Positions 29,577 through 35,402 of a DNA stretch of 35,402 nucleotides are shown piece by piece; positions within the stretch are counted from its first letter, which is position 1; every line of letters starts with the position of its first letter. A program made the position numbers and the translations under genes. The stretch spans positions 1 through 35,402 of the IMG/VR virus record IMGVR_UViG_3300025120_000221; one strand, written 5' to 3'. The DNA comes from a virus. Under the pieces are notes generated by a model. It had not been told where the DNA came from. It did not search any database and worked only from the letters and a program-made list of their open reading frames with translations.

Positions 29577-31075
29577 TACCTACGACCTCTTTTTTTAACA
29601 TCTAGTCGTATATTACCAACTTTAAATAACTGGTCTGTGTCGCCTGTTACTTTCATCTTAACTTGTCTTGCTGTAAATCTTGCGTCTGTGTAACCATCAG
29701 TTTCAAAAGTAAAGCTACCAAAATCTGTCTCTGCACCAAGTGGTGTAAATCTTCCTGTAAAACTTAATACAACTCCAGGTAAGGTGTTTGCTTCTTCATC
29801 TGGGATAATCTGATTGCATTGTACATAGTTATCACCAACGCCTATCTCAATAGGCCCTGACGTTGCGTAGGGTACTGCTGAACCTAAGTTCTCTGAGTTA
29901 GTTAATGTTGTGCTGTCGTGTTCGTAAACAAAACCAGCGTTATCACATGCTGTTGGAAAATCTAATACGCCTTGGTCTAACCAACATCCTCTATCCATTG
30001 ATCCAATACTCCATACGTTCTCTATGTAGTTCCAGATAACATATTTGTTTGGTGTTAACTGATCTGTGCCAACAGGGAAGAAAAACCACATCTCATTAAA
30101 GTTAGAGTTGTGACCACCACATGATGTTTTTCTATATGGGCTATTTATATTGTCATAAACAAAATCATGTACTTCGCATTTTATTTCTTTGACTGATCCA
30201 TCAAATACAAAGAATGAGTTTTCACCCATCCAACATAAGAATGAATCAGCAGCTATAACTGTTCTTGGACTGATTGCTTTACAGTTAGTACCAGCGTCTT
30301 GTATGCCATAGATAAAAGGAGAACCTGTGTAATACAATCTAGCTACACCAGTATCAGTAAAGATAATAACGTCTGTTTGCCATTTAACTGCACTTAGTAC
30401 TCTACCACCTGTAGGTATTTGTAAATCACCAGCAGTATTAGTTGATGCAGCAGTCCATGTTGTTAGTGTTTCTCTTGATGACCATTGTATCTTTCTTGGA
30501 TCGCCACCTGCGCCCAAAGCTACAACGTGTCTTTCGTTGGTAACTAATACACCAGAACAGTTAGTTGGCGCACCTGAAACGGGTGCTGCTATTGTGCTAG
30601 GTGTGTTTGGATTCCATTGAAATATTCTTCCGTCTGATGGACAACAAAAAAGTAATATCTCGCCAAAGTTGTCAAAAGAAAAAGAGTTAGTGTTAAATAA
30701 TAAACCAGATTGTGAACGTGCATCACCATAGTCTTCAACGTCATAGTGATATGCACCATATCCTAAAGGATCAAAAGATGCGTCTGTAACAAAACCTGAT
30801 GGTGTGATGTCATACCAAGTATCGTTTATTAAAACATTAATGGTTTCTCTTGTTCCAACTACTAATACTTTTTTACCGCCATTGGTTATGTAGGAGAACA
30901 TACCAGTAGGAGTACCAGTAAGAGCTGATGTGTTGAGTTTTGTCCATCCACCGATTGGTCTTAGGTATCCGTTTTCAAAACGTACTAAGTCACCGTCTGT
31001 CCATCTTCCTTTGTTGGCATAATCAGTACCGTTAGTGACAATGCCAGGTGGAGGAGTCACTTGTATTAATGGCAT
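29576..31075 (-). CDS. Tail nozzle / stabilization-type protein
   Basis: The protein is 499 aa and beta-rich throughout, beginning PLIQVTPPPGIVTNGTDYAN then GRWTDGDLVRFENGYLRPIG, GMFSYITNGGKKVLVVGT, VVALGAGGDPRKIQWSSRE and WNYIENVWSIG. The repeated blade-like strands and opening are characteristic of the phage tail-tube/nozzle proteins (P22 gp10-like stabilization, T7 gp12-like). The nozzle attaches below the adaptor and carries fibres. The basic end (DVKKRGRR) is unusual. It is separated from the second fibre gene by no spacer. Confidence 0.8.
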   Translation of the reverse strand: MPLIQVTPPPGIVTNGTDYANKGRWTDGDLVRFENGYLRPIGGWTKLNTSALTGTPTGMFSYITNGGKKVLVVGTRETINVLINDTWYDITPSGFVTDASFDPLGYGAYHYDVEDYGDARSQSGLLFNTNSFSFDNFGEILLFCCPSDGRIFQWNPNTPSTIAAPVSGAPTNCSGVLVTNERHVVALGAGGDPRKIQWSSRETLTTWTAASTNTAGDLQIPTGGRVLSAVKWQTDVIIFTDTGVARLYYTGSPFIYGIQDAGTNCKAISPRTVIAADSFLCWMGENSFFVFDGSVKEIKCEVHDFVYDNINSPYRKTSCGGHNSNFNEMWFFFPVGTDQLTPNKYVIWNYIENVWSIGSMDRGCWLDQGVLDFPTACDNAGFVYEHDSTTLTNSENLGSAVPYATSGPIEIGVGDNYVQCNQIIPDEEANTLPGVVLSFTGRFTPLGAETDFGSFTFETDGYTDARFTARQVKMKVTGDTDQLFKVGNIRLDVKKRGRR

Positions 31076-32305
31076 TTAATTCTCCAATGCGTTAATTCTA
31101 TCTTCTAGTGTTTCTATTTTTGTAATAGCTTCTTGTAGTGCTTTGGTAAGAAGTGGAACAAGTTTGGCTTGGTCTAACTGCTGTATAATAATGTTATTAT
31201 CATTATCTACAGCATCTTTTTCACCCATCACCGCTTCTGAAACTACGCTTGAAACTTCGTGAGCCAAAAAACCGTCCATGGTTTTTGTAATATTACCAGC
31301 TTCATCTTTGTGAACTTTAAAATTAAACCTAGCAGGTTTAAGTTGTTTCAATCTTGTTGTTGCATCAAATGTATAATTAACATTTTCTTTTAAACGATAA
31401 TCTGAAGAAGTATTATATGAAGTGCTTCCATCAGTATAACCAATACTTCCCTTTACACTTCCACCATGACAGAATTGTAAAGCTGTAGAGGTATTACCAC
31501 CTTGTCCTGAGCCTCTATCCCATTTTGCAGTTGTTGTCGTGGCAGAGTTATCAGCAAGTAATTGTAATTGACCTTGTGCAAAATTTAAATCTCCACTACT
31601 ATTAATAACCATCCTCTCATTACTTCCATTGGTGCTAAATCGCATGGAGTTATCTGAGTGTTTGTATTGTATTCTTCCATTAACAAAACCGTTGGAGCTG
31701 GAGAAAAGAATGTTTCCTGTACTTGAACCTGGGTTCAACAACATAATACCTGTATTATTATCGTTCTCTATTACAAGCTGTGTATTTGATACTATCGATG
31801 ATATTGTTCCAGCACTACCAGTCTTAAGATGTAAGCCTGTTCCTAGGTCTTTGCTAGATAGTCCAGATGTTGCAAAGTAATTACTTACTGTAACTGGTGG
31901 TGTGCCAAATCCTAGGGTTACAACATTATTGGTTACGTTTGTAGCAATTAAAGCTGTACCATTAGATGTGTTTGTAGTGTCGGGTAACACCAATGTTATG
32001 TTTGTATCGTTTAAATCTGCTGGTGCTTTTAGTCCAACTGAGAAACCATTTTCATCAACAAACTTTAATGCGTTTTGTGTTCCGTTTCCATTTAAAAATA
32101 CATCAGTACTTGCTGTTAATGTACCATTTACTTTTAAATTTTTACCAGTTCCCACATGTAGGCCAACACTTGTTCCTGCTCCATTTGCCGAGAAGACTGC
32201 ATCTACTTGATCTAAATCTGTATTAAGTTTAGTACCCCAAGTATTAGTAGAACTTCCTACCTCTGGTTTTCTTAGTTGTAAGTTAGTTGTATAAGTATCA
32301 GCCAT
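31076..32305 (-). CDS. Tail fibre with C-terminal S74 intramolecular chaperone
   Basis: The protein is 409 aa. N-terminal anchor [20 protein letters not shown], shared with the long fibre at 1-2067. The middle is beta-rich ([34 protein letters not shown]). The C-terminal ~109 residues form a peptidase S74 domain: SDYRLKEN with S301 and K306 (S-D-x-R-x-K), [13 protein letters not shown], and a C-terminal coiled coil ([14 protein letters not shown]). The domain trimerises the fibre and then cleaves itself off. It is a shorter paralogue of the long fibre, possibly giving a second receptor specificity. Confidence 0.88.
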   Translation of the reverse strand: MADTYTTNLQLRKPEVGSSTNTWGTKLNTDLDQVDAVFSANGAGTSVGLHVGTGKNLKVNGTLTASTDVFLNGNGTQNALKFVDENGFSVGLKAPADLNDTNITLVLPDTTNTSNGTALIATNVTNNVVTLGFGTPPVTVSNYFATSGLSSKDLGTGLHLKTGSAGTISSIVSNTQLVIENDNNTGIMLLNPGSSTGNILFSSSNGFVNGRIQYKHSDNSMRFSTNGSNERMVINSSGDLNFAQGQLQLLADNSATTTTAKWDRGSGQGGNTSTALQFCHGGSVKGSIGYTDGSTSYNTSSDYRLKENVNYTFDATTRLKQLKPARFNFKVHKDEAGNITKTMDGFLAHEVSSVVSEAVMGEKDAVDNDNNIIIQQLDQAKLVPLLTKALQEAITKIETLEDRINALEN

Positions 32306-32311
32306 AATATT

Positions 32312-32668
32312 TTACTCGCCTATAGTTTTTGTTTCAGTCGTAGGTGTTATCTCTTCAGATATCTTAGCATCTAAAGCAGACTTTAAGTTTGCTACTTCCT
32401 CTTCACCCATGATGCCCTCAACCCAACCAGTAACTACTGCATTGGTTAAGTCTGCAAAAGGTACAAAGTCTGTACCAATATCATCAAGTGATAAAGACTG
32501 AGTGCCATAAACACTAGCTGTATATGGTACTTCTTGACCATCTACTTCGTGTGTCTCGCTGCTCTCAGCGTTTAATCTCCAATGCACATTGTAAACTGTG
32601 TCACTGTGTTCTTCGTATGTGGGATAAACATCTACTGTTTTACAATCCCAATTGTATGTATTTGCCAT
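32312..32668 (-). CDS. Conserved small protein beside tail fibres, 118 aa
   Basis: MANTYNWDCKTVDVYPTYEE, then VYNVHWRLNAES, YGTQSLSL, FVPFADLTNAVVTGWVEGIM. Proteins with NTYNW......YP......V..VHW.L and F.PFADLT...V..WV are frequent in marine tailed phages beside fibre genes. Their function is unknown; a fibre assembly or structural accessory role is inferred from position. It lies 1 bp after the long fibre gene's stop region, between the two S74 fibres. Confidence 0.72.
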   Translation of the reverse strand: MANTYNWDCKTVDVYPTYEEHSDTVYNVHWRLNAESSETHEVDGQEVPYTASVYGTQSLSLDDIGTDFVPFADLTNAVVTGWVEGIMGEEEVANLKSALDAKISEEITPTTETKTIGE

Positions 32669-32669
32669 G

Positions 32670-35402
32670 TTATTCTCCTTTTAAGTTAGCAATTTCTTCT
32701 TTTAAAAATTCTATTTGTTCTTGTTGTTCTTTCATGCCTTTAACAAGATGTGTTACAAGTTTACTGTAATCCATTTGATAATGCTCATCTTCAGAACCTG
32801 TTACTGCATTTGGTACTAGCTCTTTAACTTCTTGAGCTATAAGACCTTCGTCTGCTTTACCATCTGCTTTCCAATTATACGCTACTGGGTTTAGTTTGGT
32901 AATTACTTCTAAACCACGAGCTTCACCTGTAACGTCTTTTAATCTTGCATCTGATGATGTGTTGTATGTGGTTGCTGTAGTAGTGGTTGTGATTGAGCCA
33001 ACACTAGTTCCACCATTTTTAAAAGATGCCATAGTTCTTCCAGCACCTGAAGCTCTAGCTACAAGTATTTCACCATTAGCAGTTACTGAAAAACTATCAT
33101 CTTGACCATAAAAAGTTCCACCAACTAAAAAATTGCCCGATGTATCAAAACGTCCAGCCTCTCCTGAACCCAAGGTACTATTATTGACACAAAATTTAAT
33201 TCCTTTTGATGAACCACCTTGAACAACAGCCGAAGAAGCACCATCATAACCAAACTTTGCTCTTGGTCCTGCTATTCCAATATTAAATGGTGAATTAGCA
33301 TCTCCAATTTGAAAATCTCCATCGTCAGGGTCAGTTGTTTTTATGCCAACGTTTCCAGATGAGTCTATTCTCATGCGTTCTGTGGCATTGACATTAAACT
33401 GCATATAATTAGAAGAATTGATGTAACGTATACCACCTATATCAATATCACCGCTGTCACCAAAGTCTACTCCAGAAATACCTGATGTACTTGAACGAAG
33501 GCGTAATAGTGCATTTCCAGAATCGTTTTGTATCTGTAGATTACTGTTACCGTCAATAGAGCTAGTGCCAATGCCAACTTTTCCATCTGACGATATTCTC
33601 ATGCGTTCTGCGGGTGTTGATGCATCTCCGCTTGTTGCAAAAATCAAGTCATGCTTATTGCCAGTCCCTCTTACTTGACCTTCAATATATGTACCTCGAG
33701 TTGTAGCATTTGAACCTGATAACCAAAGTTGTGCACCTGTCCCTACAACACCTGAATTGGGGTTTATCAAAGCACCAACTATTTTAGATGTACCAGAACT
33801 TGAACTCTCAACGTGCAAGGCTTGACTTGGCGAAGCTGTGCCTATTCCTAAATCACCACCGATATATACATCACCATCACCTCGAGCTTGGAAAGCTAAA
33901 ACTGTTGATGAGTTATAACATTGAATAAAACTATTTCCATCTGTAGTTGTTTGTAAAGTTAAAACTTGCTTTCCTGAAGCACCTTTAATTGATGTCTGAG
34001 CGTTGTTTAGTGTTGAGGGTCTACCAACAAGTAGATTGCCCGAGGAATCCAGTCTGGCTCTCTCGCTTCCATTATTCCAAAATCTTAAATTAGCTGTTCC
34101 ATTATTAACAACCAAAGCATCTTGTCCTGTACTATAAAAATCTGCACTTGCTGTGCTTTGTACTCTAAGACCGCTACCACCTACTGTTAATGTTTTTCCT
34201 ATGCTTGTTGTGCCTATTCCCACGTTTCCAGCAGTATTGATGGTCATTCTGCCTGAACCATTAGTTTTTAATTGTAGTTCATGGTTTGTGTCTGTACCTA
34301 TAACACCTCTTGCAGATTGTGCTTGTAAATTAATTAAAGCACCACTAGCTCTTTCTATTTCTATTTCACCATTACCTGAAGACAAAACATGAAGATTAGC
34401 GTTTGGCGAAACTGTGCCAATTCCAACGTTTCCACCATTTATAATACGGACTGCTTCGTTACCAGCAACATTAAATGCCATTGAGTCACCAGTATGACGA
34501 TAAAGAATACGTCCAGCAGTTGAAGAACCAGAGTCACCAAAATTTATTATGTTAAGACTTGTAGTATCAGCAACTCGTAAATGTATATTAGAATCTCCAG
34601 AAGTAGAGTTGACGCGTACTGCTGAGCCAGAGCCTTCAACATCTAGAAGGTAATTTGGCGAATCAGTTCCAATTCCAACGTTTCCAGCAGCACTAATGGT
34701 TACTCTATCTACACCTGCAAATCTGTCTCTAAAAGCTAATGCACTTGAAGCTGATGTTCCTCTATAACCAAAAGTAACCTTTGTATCGTTTTGTACAATA
34801 ATATCGCCATCTTCTATGCTTAGTTTTTCTGCTGGTGAAGTTGTGCCAATTCCAACTTTTCCGTCAGTTCTAACAATCATGTGGTTTGCATTACCACCTG
34901 CACCTAATTGTAAATTACCTGAAGTTTCTCTATTGTAGATAAAAGCTGTATCGCCTGATTTAGAAATTTGTAAAGCATCACTTGCTGTGCTTCCATTATC
35001 AGCATCAGTAACATAAATAATACCACCACCTGATACACCTGCTGCACCTTCTACATGAAGAGTACCTTGTGGCGAATCAGTTCCTATACCAATGTTTCCA
35101 TCATAATTCATGTGCAGAACTGTGCCACCTGATTCAGATATAAACTGGAAATCGCTACTGGTATGCCCTATGTCCCAATAAAAAGAGTTGTCTCTTGAAA
35201 ACCTTATAGTCGGTGAACTTGAATCTGTTATGTGTAAATTTTTGGCTGGTGCTGTGTTGCCTATTCCAACGTTTCCATTTGCTAATATTCTGAGAGCTTC
35301 CGTTCCAGCAGTAGAAAAAGCTAATGAATCGCCATTATGTCTATACCAAATATATCCAGCATTGGTTGAACCTGAGTCACCAAAATTAACACCTGTAATA
35401 CT
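32670..35402 (-). CDS. Tail fibre protein, C-terminal part with S74 chaperone (5' end outside window)
   Basis: The frame is open from base 35402 to the TAA at 32670 (910 residues), so the start is missing. An internal ATG at 35111 is in the middle of the repeats and has no ribosome site. About ten repeat units carry GIGT.SP-like turns (IGIGTDSP, VGIGTTSP, VGIGTVSP, LGIGTASP). The last ~94 residues are an S74 chaperone: SDARLKDV with Ser and Lys in S-D-x-R-x-K, then KLNPVAYNWKA, DEGLIAQEV and a coiled coil (EQQEQIEFLKEEIANLKGE). In phase with 1-2067 if the ends are joined, giving about 1,599 residues. Confidence 0.88.
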   Translation of the reverse strand, partial: SITGVNFGDSGSTNAGYIWYRHNGDSLAFSTAGTEALRILANGNVGIGNTAPAKNLHITDSSSPTIRFSRDNSFYWDIGHTSSDFQFISESGGTVLHMNYDGNIGIGTDSPQGTLHVEGAAGVSGGGIIYVTDADNGSTASDALQISKSGDTAFIYNRETSGNLQLGAGGNANHMIVRTDGKVGIGTTSPAEKLSIEDGDIIVQNDTKVTFGYRGTSASSALAFRDRFAGVDRVTISAAGNVGIGTDSPNYLLDVEGSGSAVRVNSTSGDSNIHLRVADTTSLNIINFGDSGSSTAGRILYRHTGDSMAFNVAGNEAVRIINGGNVGIGTVSPNANLHVLSSGNGEIEIERASGALINLQAQSARGVIGTDTNHELQLKTNGSGRMTINTAGNVGIGTTSIGKTLTVGGSGLRVQSTASADFYSTGQDALVVNNGTANLRFWNNGSERARLDSSGNLLVGRPSTLNNAQTSIKGASGKQVLTLQTTTDGNSFIQCYNSSTVLAFQARGDGDVYIGGDLGIGTASPSQALHVESSSSGTSKIVGALINPNSGVVGTGAQLWLSGSNATTRGTYIEGQVRGTGNKHDLIFATSGDASTPAERMRISSDGKVGIGTSSIDGNSNLQIQNDSGNALLRLRSSTSGISGVDFGDSGDIDIGGIRYINSSNYMQFNVNATERMRIDSSGNVGIKTTDPDDGDFQIGDANSPFNIGIAGPRAKFGYDGASSAVVQGGSSKGIKFCVNNSTLGSGEAGRFDTSGNFLVGGTFYGQDDSFSVTANGEILVARASGAGRTMASFKNGGTSVGSITTTTTATTYNTSSDARLKDVTGEARGLEVITKLNPVAYNWKADGKADEGLIAQEVKELVPNAVTGSEDEHYQMDYSKLVTHLVKGMKEQQEQIEFLKEEIANLKGE
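34884..35076. repeat. 193-bp near-identical repeat, copy B
   Basis: Partner of bases 1-193 (192 of 193 identical), inside the fibre gene. If the window ends are joined, copy A and copy B lie 519 bp apart (173 codons), so the region would be a partial tandem duplication of a fibre module. Confidence 0.95.

Noticed and set aside
35111-35402. ATG at 35111 as the start of the right fibre gene
   Set aside because: The frame continues open upstream to the window end with clear fibre repeat sequence, there is no ribosome site, and no N-terminal anchor motif is present.
1-35402. CRISPR array or diversity-generating retroelement
   Set aside because: No regularly spaced identical repeats with unique spacers and no reverse transcriptase. 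The fibre repeats are coding units, and the only near-identical pair is the 193-bp repeat.

Overview
The window looks like an almost complete, possibly complete, genome of a temperate short-tailed (podovirus-type) phage. The low-GC, coding-dense sequence resembles phages of open-ocean bacteria. Small basic proteins of kinds common in marine phages (7928-8059, 16048-16179), a 3TM holin of the type known from alphaproteobacterial gene transfer agents, and an SU10-like capsid and adaptor set fit a marine, probably alphaproteobacterial, host. The host call is inference. There is no sheath or tape-measure gene, no phage RNA polymerase and no DNA polymerase, so the phage probably relies on the host for transcription and chain elongation.

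Layout. (1) A leftward virion operon starts at a divergent control region (13048-13199). It runs terS, a 29-aa membrane peptide, terL, portal, several tiny basic proteins, holin, M15 endolysin, a membrane/coiled-coil protein, two unknowns, scaffold-like protein, major capsid protein, a C(UUCG)G hairpin, small protein, head-tail adaptor, gp80-like protein, a 20-residue-repeat protein, and the 5' part of a tail fibre that runs off base 1. (2) The right part (23242-35402), also leftward, starts inside a tail fibre cut at its 5' side. It continues through a small conserved protein, a second fibre with an S74 chaperone, a tail nozzle-like protein, a GNAT-like protein, three ejection-type virion proteins and a PD-(D/E)XK nuclease, and reaches a candidate attP and the integrase. 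The two cut fibre halves are in the same frame. Joined, they give one fibre of about 1,599 residues and one continuous late operon, so the window is best read as a circular or circularly permuted genome opened within this gene. (3) A rightward island (13200-14989) holds nine small genes, most of them overlapping or stop-start coupled, and is closed by a two-sided terminator. (4) A leftward replication operon (21509 to 15039) encodes an excisionase-like HTH, a resolvase-like nuclease, a DUF2800/Cas4-like nuclease, a Sak4-like ATPase, an SSB-like protein with an acidic DLPF tail, a Zn-finger protein, a Toprim primase-helicase and two winged-helix proteins. (5) A DUF3310 gene and the tyrosine integrase are convergent at 21950.

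The most notable finds are noncoding. Beside the integrase is the 5' half of a tRNA-Pro-like sequence, flanked by two copies of a 25-bp paired motif (ATCCGnGTT, 11-bp period) that look like integrase arm sites. A set of GGGTACCC palindromes in 19-bp direct repeats lies beside the primase-helicase gene. A 193-bp near-identical repeat lies in the fibre gene at both sides of the window junction. A hairpin with T-tracts sits between terS and terL. No recognisable CI-type repressor gene was found; the two winged-helix genes are the best candidates for regulators.
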